Source of the DNA: Branchiostoma floridae
Taxonomy: Eukaryota > Chordata > Leptocardii > Amphioxiformes > Branchiostomatidae
Direction of reading: 5' to 3'
DNA length: 64,000 nt
Assembly: GCF_000003815.2 (NCBI RefSeq)
Contig: NC_049980.1
Coordinates: 2,083,727-2,147,726, forward strand
Position 1 is the first letter of the stretch, and every line of letters begins with the position of its first letter. The notes under the pieces are model-generated. The model saw only the letters and a program-made list of their open reading frames with translations, did no database searches and had not been told where the DNA came from. This document shows positions 46,701 through 64,000 of this stretch, in pieces. The translations under genes and the position numbers were made by a program.

Positions 46701-49700
46701 TGCCGAAGTTCAAGTTCCCTAACCCTGCATAGGATATCATACGATTTGGCGTCCACCGACCCTCCTGGTGATTAGCACAAAATGTTCGTGGTTTAAGGCC
46801 GAGTTCAATATCAATTTCATCCCCAGGAGTTTTTATTTTGTGCTTGTCAGGCTTCACAGCAGACACTTCCGGGTTACGTCATGTTGGGAGAGACCATTGT
46901 TCCCGCGCGGGGGTTGCCTAGTCTCGCTTATCATTCTTTTTGTGAATCATGTATTTATATGGGGGGATTTGGTGGTCCCAAAAATTGCGCCCGACCCACC
47001 GGCTAGCGGCAGGCGACGCGGTAAAGTGTTGGTGCAGGTGTCAGCAGAATTACCCTCACTTTGCGTTCATTGGATAATTGCTCACCCCCTGACAAAGACG
47101 GTTGGCCCTGCCGTGCGCGCATTTTGTTTAGATACGTACTAGGCGTAAGTTTTGTTTGTGGGTAGAAGAAACGTAATACGCCATATAAAGCACCTACATC
47201 CTTTGTAAGTTCACCTGTAGATGATCCACACAATGTGGATAAGTTTATTGTAAACTTAAACTCATTTGGCAGTCGCAAATTTTATAACAATGGACCTAAA
47301 GTGACTAGTAGACACTTGTAACATAAATTATGATAATGAGCCCGATTCACTACTATTTTTGGCTAACTAACCTTGCTTATCGATTATTTATAACTCATTA
47401 ACCAGATAGATCAATTCAAAATTACAAATTTGAAGCTATGACGTGACACATCACCTTGTGTGTACGCGGGACAAACCATTTGTGAGGCGGGGAGGGAGTT
47501 GTGCAATGCTGCCTTGGCTACTAGTATTATTAAGGAGAAATAAACATGTCCTTGCTTAGGCGAATGAATTCCATATTGCTGTTTTGCCTTGGGCTTTGAG
47601 ACGTTCCTTCAAAAACTTGTAATTACAAGACACGGTCAGTCGTTATGATAAAGCTCCATTCGTGCTTGTGTCCAGTCAACCGTGCTTTAAATTTAATCAT
47701 TGCGTAACCATTGCGTATGTTTTCTAAAATTTAGTATCGTGAGAACATTATCAGTGCGCCCTAGATTATGCTAGCGATGACAGCGGACGTATTTTATAGC
47801 ACACGTCATTTGTGCATGTAGATGGACAGAACAACCAAATAAATTAGTTCCTTTGGTTCCCACCTGTCGTTATACTTATACATGTACATTTTGTAACGTT
47901 TGAATGTGCATCAAGGCAATGCATTAACATGGCATTAAATGATTAATTGCTTCAGATGTCGTAAGAGAGACCTCGGGCGATATGTTTATGAATGACAACT
48001 CGCAGTGGAACCTTGGCGCAAGGAGTGAGAGATCAAGGAAAGTAACCTCTTCTTATCAAGCGCAGATGTGAGCTCACGTTTTTTTTTCACTCTAGGACTG
48101 GGACTACAAGAGCATGTGGCCGGTGCCACTTTCATGGCAGGGGGGAGCAGCATACCGGAGTTGGCCACAGCGTTCATCGCGGTGTTCTTCACTCAAGGTG
48201 ACATCGGCGTCAGCACTATAGTGGGCTCCGCTACTTACAACATGCTGGGCATCATAGGGTTCAGCGGGATAGCCACGGGCATGGTACCGGTCACTCCTTA
48301 CTTGTCTTTGCTTCTCTTCCTTCCTACGGCCAATCAGACTGTTCATTTTCATCGCTAACTCATATATCATGCATGCGAACAATCTGTTCAGATTGCAATT
48401 ATAACACGACGATGTACGGAGGAAGCACGTGTATGAAATGGCATGTATATTATACTAATGGTGTATATCGTGTTATAGCGACTCGTCCGTTACTACACCC
48501 GTAAAAAAAACGAGTGAGCGAAGCGGACGAGGTGGGTTTTATGAGGAAGTAATGGCTGGTTGGTCACCAACCCTTAATTACATTGAATAGGACAGACTTT
48601 GGCACCCTCCATGCACATTCCCGCATTTTGGCGACGCACTCAGGGAGAGAGCGTGATATACATGTAGTATACCATACACCCAGTTGAAGAAATTTTAAGA
48701 AAATGAGATTTTTCCTGTTCTTAGGTGGTGTACCTGTCGGTGTGGCCGATCTTCCGGGACTGCACGTTTTACGCGCTCAGCATCGCCATTCTCATAGCTG
48801 TCATCTCGGACGGGAAGGTTTACTGGTGCGTACAGGGGCTGGGGATATTGGAGGGGGTTAGAGGGGACATGAATATCCAAGCACATATTAGGAATAATAG
48901 GACCCTGCATTCCCTCACCTATAGCTTGATAATCATAGATGACATTGGTGAATTCCTGAATTAGTCTCTAAACCCACACGAGCTAAACTGGTTCACTTTC
49001 CCCCAGGTACGAGGCGTCCATGATTCTGCTGCTGTACATTGTTTACATCGTTGCCATGGTGTTCGACACACGACTGCAGACCGCCGGCTCTACACTTGCA
49101 CACAAACTACAGTAAGGGAACGGGAGATGTTCTTGTTGTTATCATTTATATCATAATCGGCTACTTTTGTTTTCATTGTAATGTTATTTTTTTAACGAGT
49201 TTGTTCAAAGGAAGGTCACAAAACCACTTCAAGGCAATAAAACTGTGTACGGAGATAGTGGTGGACATTTGTTTTAAAGGCTGATAAGTTCAGGTATCGT
49301 CGAGAGAGTTCCATGATTTTAGAAAGAAACTGTTCGGCAATTGAACAGTAAAACGTTTGTTGGAATGTATTTTTAGGCTTCTTCCATTTGACTCAAATTT
49401 CACGAAGCTCATTTTTACAAACCCTCATTTTATCGATGATGTTTTTCTAGTCTGGTCAGCAGATTCGGGAGGCCGGAGTCGGACCGGGAGGAGAGGACGT
49501 CTCTGATAGCGCGGGACGACAAGGAGGACAGTCTGTCCCACTCGTCCGACTCCGGATACGTCACGCCAAGAATATACACTCCGGAATGGTTAGATTCAGG
49601 TAAGGATCCGGATACGTCACGCCAAGAATATACACTCCGGAATGGTTAGATTCAGGTAAGGATCCGGATACGTCACGCTAAGAATATACACTCCGGAATG

Positions 49701-52334
49701 GTTAGATTCAGGTAAGAATCCGGATACGTTACGCCAAGAATATACACTCCGGAATGGTTAGATTCAGGTAAGGATCCGGATACGTCACGCTAAGAATATA
49801 CACTCCGGAATGGTTAGATTCAGGTAAGGATCCGGATACGTCACGCTAAGAATATACACTCCGGAATGGTTAGATTCAGGTGAGGATCCGGATACGTCAC
49901 GCCAAGAATATACACTCCGGAATAGTTAGGTTGAGGTAAGGATCCGGATACGCCACGCTAAAAATATACACTCCGGAATGGTTAGATTCAGGTGAGGATC
50001 CGGATAACGGTTACGCCAAGGGTATACATGTACACTCCGGAATGGTTAGATTCAGGTAAGGCTCCGGATTCGTCACGCAGATGATATACACTCAGGAATG
50101 GTTAGATTCAGGTAAGGATCCGGATATGTTACGTCAAGGGTGTACATGTACACTCCGGAATGGTTAAATTCAGGTAAGGCTCCGGATACGCCACGCAAAT
50201 AATATACACTCCGGAATGGTTAGATTCAGGTAAGGATCCGGATATGTTACGTCAAGGGTGTACATGTACACTCCGGAATGGTTAAATTCAGGTTAGACTT
50301 CGGATACGCCACGCAAATAATAACGGAATGTTCTGATTCATATAAGGTTCAGTATACGCCGCGCCCGTGAATGGTTAGACTTGGGTACGAATCTGTGGGC
50401 GGGGCCGTTACAGATTTTTCCACACCTGAAACTCATTGCTCGACCCCGTTAGGTCAAGTGTCCACGTATGGGTCAGTTTTTCTGAGGTAGGCTTTAGTGA
50501 CAACGAAAATTCGTTTTCTTTGTGTTCAAGAATTTTTACTCTATGACAATAAAGGATTATGTCGTAAAACTTTTAAGTTGTTCATTATTCTTAAACATGG
50601 CTTTCTTTGATCTCATGTCTGACGGTCAGAGCCCGAGTCGTTCTTTGAGATGCCAGAGTCTGACGTAAAGCGGATATTCTGGGTGCTGGCCCTCCCCACC
50701 AGCGCCTTGCTGTACCTCACGGTCCCGGACTGCAGACAGAAGAGGTGGCGGAGCTGGTTTCCCGTCTCCTTTGTCCTCTCCGTGGCGTACATAGGCGGCA
50801 TGGCGTACCTGCTGGTGTGGATGGTCACAATTATAGGTTCGTACAAGGAGGTTCTTTTTTTAACCTCCTTGGTTCGTATTACATCAACTTCAGGTAACGC
50901 TGGTTCACCTTTATCCGATGGGCACCTAAATCCGTTGTTTGTAGATTTAGGGATGAGTCGACGGACGGTGGTTTCAAATCAGAAAAAGTTGAAATATTGC
51001 AAATTTGAAACCACAGTCCGCATGTTTAATACTCCAAGATGTGCTGTTTTTAAAGACAACGGATAAAGGTCACCCCGTGGATAAAGGTGAACTAGCGTTA
51101 TATAGCATACAGCATCAAGCATCTCTTTACTACACTATTCTTTTGAAACTCTTTTTCCATCGGTTGCATAATTTGTGGATATACCACTTTTGAATCTCAA
51201 TCTATGTCTAACTTCTCCCGTGATCTCAGCAATATTGCAGCGTTAAAAGTGGGCATATTCTGGATGAGGAATCTGTATAATATTGACATCTACTGCACTG
51301 TATTCCCATATTTACATCATTACTTCATCATTTCAGCGGTTAAAAACGGCCCAGAGACAAGCCACACGAGGATATTCCTTATCATCGGAACCCAAAAAAT
51401 TAGGCCTTGATCAGGAATCCTCGTGCGACTTGTTTCTCCGCCGTTTTTAACGGCTCAATTTATGAAATGAGGTAAATGTGCTAAATGGTGCATTAGACGT
51501 CAATATTATGCAGATTGCCTTACACAGATTATCCACTTTCAACGATGTAATATTGCTTAGGTTGCCTTGGAGGTTCAAACCTATTCTGTTGTCTCCTGTC
51601 CAGGCTACACATTCGGCATCCCCGACACGGTGATGGGTCTGACGTTCCTGGCGATCGGCACCAGCCTGCCCGACACCGTGGTCAGCGTGCTGGTGGCCAG
51701 GAAAGGTACGGCAGGACACCGGGACTTTTCTGTAATTGTTACGGTACAATTGGCCAGGAGATAAATATTTGTTTATCCTTGGCTGTTGAAAAAAAGGGCA
51801 TGACAGTGCACCTGTCAAGTTTAAATTGATAGTTAACCGTTGAATTAGAAGAACGGCGCCCACCAAAGTTTCATCATTTATTTACTCTGAAACAGAAACG
51901 AGGAATCTATCTATCTATCTATCTATCTATCTTTATCTCTATGTGTCGATAAATCAATTGATTGATTGATTGATTGATCGATTGCTTGGCATTGTCCCGG
52001 TCCAGGGCACGGTGACATGGCGGTCTCCAATGTGGTTGGCAGCAACATTTTCGACATGTTCGCGCTGGGCCTGCCGTGGTTCATCATGACCGTGATGGTG
52101 AAACCGGGCAGCTGGATCACCATCAACAGCTCCGGTATGCTGTTCACCGCGCTGTCGCTGCTGTTCGGCATCGTGCTGGTGCTGGCCGCTGTCATGCTGT
52201 CTGGCTGGCAGCTGAACAGGAGGATGGGCACAGCCTGTATTGCTGTGTACGTGGTGTTCGCCCTCTTCGCCTGTCTGTACGAGACTGGAGTGTTCGGAGA
52301 CTTCAACCCCGACATCTGTCCGATAGAGGCGTGA
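43711..52334 (+). CDS. SLC24A5: SLC24A5 (NCKX5)-type K+-dependent Na+/Ca2+ exchanger, 9 coding exons
   Basis: Exons 43711-43867, 45497-45700, 48096-48283, 48725-48825, 49007-49111, 49451-49599, 50630-50836, 51604-51705 and 52006-52334 join in phase to 513 aa (human 500). NCKX proteins trade Na+ for Ca2+ plus K+; SLC24A5 acts in intracellular membranes and melanosomes in vertebrates. Exon 1 gives a leader with a hydrophobic [11 protein letters not shown] stretch. The alpha-1 repeat has [19 protein letters not shown] (129-147, key Glu142). The cytosolic loop is acidic and Ser-rich (about 240-285). [10 protein letters not shown], and [20 protein letters not shown] (377-396, key Asp394) with [15 protein letters not shown] form alpha-2. 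DTVMGLT, KRIFWVL and WPIFRDC favour NCKX5 over NCKX1-4. The exon 3 donor is GTACCG. An alternative first exon lies at 45088. Confidence 0.9.
45088..45112 (+). other. Alternative first coding exon of SLC24A5
   Basis: ATG plus eight codons (MDHLLTYS) end with one base before a GTGAGT donor, the same phase as exon 43711-43867. Using it gives 469 aa without the leader. Which start is used cannot be settled from sequence. The 43711 exon gives the length closer to the family. Confidence 0.4.
49551..50370 (+). repeat. 56-bp minisatellite made of an SLC24A5 exon end and its splice donor
   Basis: About 14 copies of a 56-bp unit run from the last 49 bp of exon 6 into intron 6. Each unit contains the exon end (CACTCCGGAATGGTTAGATT), the donor CAGGTAAGGATCC and GGATACGTCACG. 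Later units diverge, some with GTGAGG donors. 56 is not a multiple of three. Reading past the first donor meets TAG in the second unit, so only the first donor keeps the protein. Confidence 0.92.
50895..51100. mobile_element. MITE, TAACGCTAGTTCACC family
   Basis: TAACGCTGGTTCACCTTTAT at the left and ATAAAGGTGAACTAGCGTTA at the right, an imperfect inverted pair. The interior also pairs (GGTTTCAAA/TTTGAAACC). In SLC24A5 intron 7. Confidence 0.75.
51228..51562. mobile_element. About 335-bp foldback in SLC24A5 intron 7
   Basis: The two arms of about 150 bp pair imperfectly. The outer part is GCAATATTGCAGCGTTAAAA against TTTCAACGATGTAATATTGC. The inner part is AAAACGG..CAGAGACAAG and CACACGAGGATATTCC against GGAATCCTCGTGCGACTTGT. 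Confidence 0.75.
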
Positions 52335-54700
52335 GCGAACCATCTCCGAAAGGTTTTCCAGACAAGGGTGGTCTCTTGACATAAGAATTTTCTTTTACAC
52401 GACCAGTTTTTCTCACCTGCTGACGTTTCGATGTCTGTCAGACATCTTCCTCAGAGCTTCTAACTGGAGTTCTGCTTCTCGCCGCTATATGTGGTTGCGT
52501 ATAAGAAAATTCTTGTCCTATGATCTACCAACCTGATGAAATTATTTTAGGAAGAGTGGTCTCTGTAACTGGGTATAACAGAGATTATATTATATGTTTG
52601 TTACTAAGATATCATAAATGAACTAGCCTTTATCATTGTACCTTCAAGTGTAGCCTAGGATCGCGCATAGGAAGCCTTTCCACTCCTTTTGAAAGAAAAG
52701 GAAAGCAAAAGTGCGAATTCTTTTACTTACAGATTTCAATTGATTTGAAATGTCAAATTATTAACTATGTGTGTATACCAACTACATATACAGTATTGCA
52801 GTATCAGAACTATTTCATTAAAAAAAAAACTGGGACAGAAAAAAAAGTGACAAGAAATGGCCAATTTCTTTATTCAAGAATATTTTATCTAGCGCAATTT
52901 TACAGATCAGCCTGTATCTGCACAAGACGAACAAAGTACAGCTTAAAATGCTGCTAATTGTAGACTAAAACTTACGCAAAGTGCAATAGAGTGAGCAAGA
53001 CATTTATATACATGTAGTACATGTGCAATTTGTTTACTAGAGACACTGGCAAGGTGGAAGTATCATTTTTTTCTGCATAACTTTGAACAAGGCACTGCAA
53101 TATTAAAATTTTCATGTTGACTAGTGTATTATCGTTATTATTTGTCAGAAACATTACTGTACCAACCAAATACATCGTATTTGTCACTAAAAAGACTACT
53201 AGTAAATAGACCATCACAGAATTACTATTGTGCCATCTCTGTACTACTGTTGTACTATTCAAGGTCGACTATGCAATGCACAGATAATAAACAATAGCAC
53301 TCAACTTGTCTTCCATGTATCCGTCATTGGGCCAGACCAAGGCAATAACCTGTTCGTCTGTTATTACAGCCTTGTTTTTTTACAGGTTGCATTAATAGGT
53401 TGATTGGCCTTGTTGTACCCCTAGGCTTTAAACAACCTTTAATACTACTACCTGATTGACTAATGCCTGGAGTTGTGGAACATTCTGACATCTGTGTAGT
53501 CAGTATGGGCACCAGTAGAGAATAAATCACACTTGAATGCTTAGAGAGGCAGATACATTCAACTGTTACCACATATTGGAAAATAGTGAACTCATTTTTT
53601 TGTATATCTCTGGCTGAGTTTATTTCAAATCCAGTCCAGCTTTTACTTGAAACAAGTTATCCTATTATCGTGGCCTGCTTACCACTACTTTCCAACTAGG
53701 CAATAACTAATCAATTCTGGAAGGAGACTTGATTTCTTTATCATTACCTTCCATGGATGGGAAGCTCCATTCAAAACATCACATTTGTGAATAATAAATA
53801 CAAGTGTGTCTTTCACAATCCACACACAGACACCCGTGTGCATTAAACTACATTGCACTACATTTGTAGTGTTACAGTAGATTCTTAGAGGTACAGAGCT
53901 ATCTGTTAAACAGCTATCGCTTTGTTTCCTATATAGTTAAAACAAACCTAACAACAGTGTTTAATCTACTTCACTACTGTGAGATGTTAGTTCATACATC
54001 TGTGCAAAAATAGACTATTTTTTTAGCACAAGATATGAGATAGAAGAATACAGTTCTAACTTCTGGACTTTCGTCACACTTAGTTCTTGTCGGTCCATGC
54101 CATTGGTCCACTGTTAGATCTCATCAGATTGGTTAGTAAAAAAGCTCAGCAGGGCTCAAAAAAATCTTCACTTTCAGCCCAAATCACTAACATTTTCCTT
54201 TCTTATTCAGTCTATTCTAGAAAACAATGAAATTACTTATTGTGGCCTAGAGCAAAATCTATATATCTGTACATGTCACAGGAAACAATTGTTTTAAGCA
54301 ACAATATTGATGTCTATCTATGTCCACCACCAGTACATAAAGGAAGTACTGCTTAAATTCATCAGCAACCCACATATCTATGACTACCTGCAAGGCTTTA
54401 TAAAGCTGGTTAACTTGCTGACCCTTGTGTTGACCCACGTGGGTCCATGTATCAATCAATGTTCACCCATATGGTTCCACAGGGTTTCATATGCAGGTTC
54501 ATATACTAGTACTAGTTAGTATCTCTCCATGTAGGTCGCCAAATTTACCCAATCAAGGCTGACATGTCAACCCAAGTGGGTCCATGTTTAGTTCTCTATG
54601 CAGATAATCAGATGTATCTCCTATACATGTCTACTTGCACAGAACATATCACATCATATCAAGGGCCTGCATGATGCTGGTTAAATACCGTAGTGACCAC
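52335..54700. other. Convergent 3' flanks of SLC24A5 and PRRC1
   Basis: No further exon. 52425-52550 holds half of the VPS28 3'UTR foldback family (CTTCTAACTGGAGTTCTGCT and CCAACCTGATGAAAT). The rest is AT-rich single-copy-looking DNA that may be 3'UTR. Confidence 0.5.
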
Positions 54701-54706
54701 ATACAT

Positions 54707-55068
54707 CAGGGCTCGAAATTAATTTATGGGATTAGATGCACTGGTGCACCCAGCTTAAAAAATTGGGTGCACCCAAAAATTTTTGGTTGCACCACTTGAA
54801 TTTAAGTAGAATGTCAGAAAAATCTAATAACAAAATATAGTTACATGCTATCAAATTCTTAAACAAGTACCATGACAGACATTCTTAATATCTTTCTAAC
54901 CCTTAGATGTCAAGAATATGATGTATACTAGAACACTTATATATCTTTACATACATAAACTCAAGAAAATATTTGGGTGCACCCTGTGCACCCACAGAAA
55001 ATAATTGGGTGCACAGCTCCAATTTTGGGTGCACCTGGGTGCACATGCACCCAGTATTTCGAGCCCTG
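54707..55068. mobile_element. CAGGGCTCGAAAT MITE with 5-bp duplication
   Basis: Begins CAGGGCTCGAAAT, ends ATTTCGAGCCCTG, flanked by TACAT on both sides. GGTGCACC-rich; nearly the same sequence as 24355-24689. Confidence 0.82.
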
Positions 55069-55360
55069 TACATGTAATGACAACTCAATACCCCACCCCA
55101 ATACAGCCCCTAGGTACACCCCTATACATGTTGTTTACCAGGTTTTAGCACAACCACTCAAGGCTGCGATTGCTGAGTGACCAAAAATTTGAACGATCTC
55201 TCAACGAGTTTCATGGAAAAGAACGTTTTATAATGTCTATAGTATCATACCTTTACATCTTGTAATCGTAGTTCAACTATAAAATCACGAGTAACACAAA
55301 TCCAATTTCAGTCGCTCAGCCACCGCCATCTTACAGAGAGCCTTAACAGTCCCAGTGCCC

Positions 55361-62585
<7,225 letters not shown>

Positions 62586-62823
62586 CTTGACGCAGTGTTG
62601 GTACGTACACGGTGTGGGGAGGGGGGTGCTACCTGCAGGATGTGGAAATTAAATGTGGAAAAAAATCTTTCAATTCTTTCAAACTGGGTTTTCATAGTAA
62701 TTATAAGCTGACTTATGAATATATCTATTACTGAATGAATATATTCAAAAAATGAAAGCACTGTACTCAACCCCCCCCCCACCACTCTCATCCATTCACT
62801 CTCATCAACTCACTTTCACATTG

Positions 62824-63032
62824 TCTATCTCTCTTTCTCACTCACTCACTCACTCACTCACTCACTCACTCACTCACTCACTCTCCCACTTACTCACTCA
62901 CTCACTCACTCTCCCACTCATTCACTCACTCACTCACTCACTCTCCCACTTACTCACTCACTCACTCTCCCACTCATTCACTCACTCACTCACTGACTCC
63001 CACTCATTCACTCACTCACTCACTCACTCATT
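62824..63032. repeat. ACTC microsatellite
   Basis: TCACTCACTCAC repeats with interspersed TCTCCCACT units forming a higher-order pattern. Confidence 0.9.
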
Positions 63033-63199
63033 TTGACTTACTTAAACTCATCCACTCGCTCAATCACACTTCAATCACACTCACTCAAACTCACAAGCTA
63101 CATACAATCAAAAGGCAACTGTTATTTCTATACACTCTGACCTGACAGTGCCTACAGTTTTAGATCCAGACCCCAGTTCCATATATTCTTGATTTAACA

Positions 63200-63446
63200 G
63201 TACCACGGTGGAACGCATTGCCAGAAGAAGTGGTCACAGCACCAACAGTTAACAGCTTTAAGACGAGGCTAGATAGGGCCATGGAAGATCATCCTGTCAT
63301 GTCAACTATAAAGCTCTGGACAAACCACACAAACCAACTATGACTCACTGTATGCTGACTGAAGAGAAATAAGGAGTTCAAGAGGAGCAGTTTCAACTGG
63401 AGTGAGACTCCTGCCTAACCGAAGAACTCTACTCTACTCTACTCTA
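63200..63446 (+). pseudogene. LINE 3' end with ACTCT tail
   Basis: The frame RWNALPEEVVTAPTVNSFKT and following codons is the C-terminus of a CR1/jockey-like ORF2, distinct from the 41903 family. It is followed by a 3'UTR and an ACTCT repeat (63427-63446). Confidence 0.7.
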
Positions 63447-63720
63447 CTAATAATAATCACCAGGTGTATTTTGCCAGCTAGTAGGTACCCAAATTATGAG
63501 TAATGAGGCTGTTTAACGTGGTCAAGGCACCTCCTCCAGCACGGGACCCCCGTTTTACGTCCCTCCCGGAGGACGATTTCGTGGAAAGCTTCGTGACGCT
63601 ACAGCAATGCGGTCGTCCTTGGTTGGGGGTCTCCCATCCAAGAACTGACCGGACTGCCAATTGCTTAACTTCCGATCTCGAGATCAAGGGATCGGGTGTA
63701 CCAACGCGCCACGCGGCCGT
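63447..63720 (-). mobile_element. 5S rRNA-derived SINE
   Basis: On the minus strand the head (63720 to about 63625) reads TACGGCC, CCCGATC, ATCGGAAGTTAAGCA and CTTGGATGGGAGACC in 5S rRNA order and spacing. These include the internal pol III promoter region of 5S genes. The rest (63624-63447) is unrelated body. It is flanked by ACTCT repeats on both sides, as if inserted into the LINE tail. It is not a functional 5S gene: the middle and end diverge. Confidence 0.75.
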
Positions 63721-63735
63721 ACTCTACTCTACTCT

Positions 63736-64000
63736 AGTACAGTGACTTAATTTTAGCGACCTTAGCGGTACAGTGCTCGGACCGACACTAAAATTTCATG
63801 GACACAATTATTTGATCACTGTGCAAGAAACTTGTTCTCTCCACTAAGACTTATTGCCATGAGCTACTCCTTTTCAATCCTACTCTCCAAGCAGATGTTG
63901 GGGGGAGTGCGGACAGAAAAAAGTCACAAACTTCCCTGCCAACCTCTGCTTGGAAAGTACTTTTCCCAAACAGGTAAATTACCTACCGCAATATTAAACG
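63736..64000. other. Unassigned window end
   Basis: No gene or repeat recognised; a PRRC1 5'UTR exon could lie here or beyond. Confidence 0.3.

Noticed and set aside
46393-46866. 157-codon minus-strand frame in SLC24A5 intron 2
   Set aside because: No recognisable domain, no splice partners, and it lies within a confidently placed intron.
62752-63036. Ser/His/Leu repeat frame
   Set aside because: ACTC microsatellite translation.
63625-63720. A working 5S rRNA gene on the minus strand
   Set aside because: Only parts of the 5S sequence are kept, the 3' third is missing, and it is fused to an unrelated body, so SINE fits better.

Overview
This is an animal nuclear genome window, not bacterial. 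Coding exons are short, separated by introns with GT..AG borders, and the intergenic and intronic DNA is full of small inverted-repeat transposons, LINE relics and minisatellites. Six protein-coding genes can be assembled exon by exon with every splice phase agreeing. Intron density, one copy each of chordate-like CIB1, PARPBP, SLC24A5, PRRC1, VPS28 and CIMIP2C, and marine-invertebrate style MITEs suggest an invertebrate deuterostome, most likely a lancelet (Branchiostoma). The species call is inference.

Layout: 1-3.4 kb holds a 16-bp minisatellite, a LINE scrap and a mariner-like inverted repeat around an assembly gap. 3.8-11.4 kb (+) is CIMIP2C/FAM166C, a ciliary doublet inner protein. 13.1-20.6 kb (-) is a CIB1-type calcium/integrin-binding protein, head to head with VPS28 (ESCRT-I) at 21.1-27.2 kb (+). 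29.3-39.1 kb (-) is PARPBP/PARI, the PCNA-binding anti-recombinase. 40.2-43.5 kb is intergenic, with a young-looking CR1-like LINE fragment. 43.7-52.3 kb (+) is an SLC24A5-type K+-dependent Na+/Ca2+ exchanger. 55.4-62.6 kb (-) is PRRC1, with a second gap in its first intron. The tail, 62.8-64 kb, has an ACTC microsatellite, a LINE 3' end and a 5S rRNA-derived SINE.

The genes form no operon or pathway. Order is convergent pairs (CIMIP2C/CIB1, VPS28/PARPBP, SLC24A5/PRRC1) plus one divergent promoter (CIB1/VPS28). The most unusual structure is a set of minisatellites built on or beside splice sites: one amplifies the SLC24A5 exon end with its splice donor, one amplifies the acceptor tract of the last PRRC1 intron, and one sits just upstream of a PARPBP acceptor. 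Also notable are a nearly pure A+T element with 32-bp inverted ends inside VPS28, transposon families whose target-site duplications (5, 8 and 9 bp, and TA) can be read directly, and two phase-compatible first exons for SLC24A5. I found no clearly new gene system.
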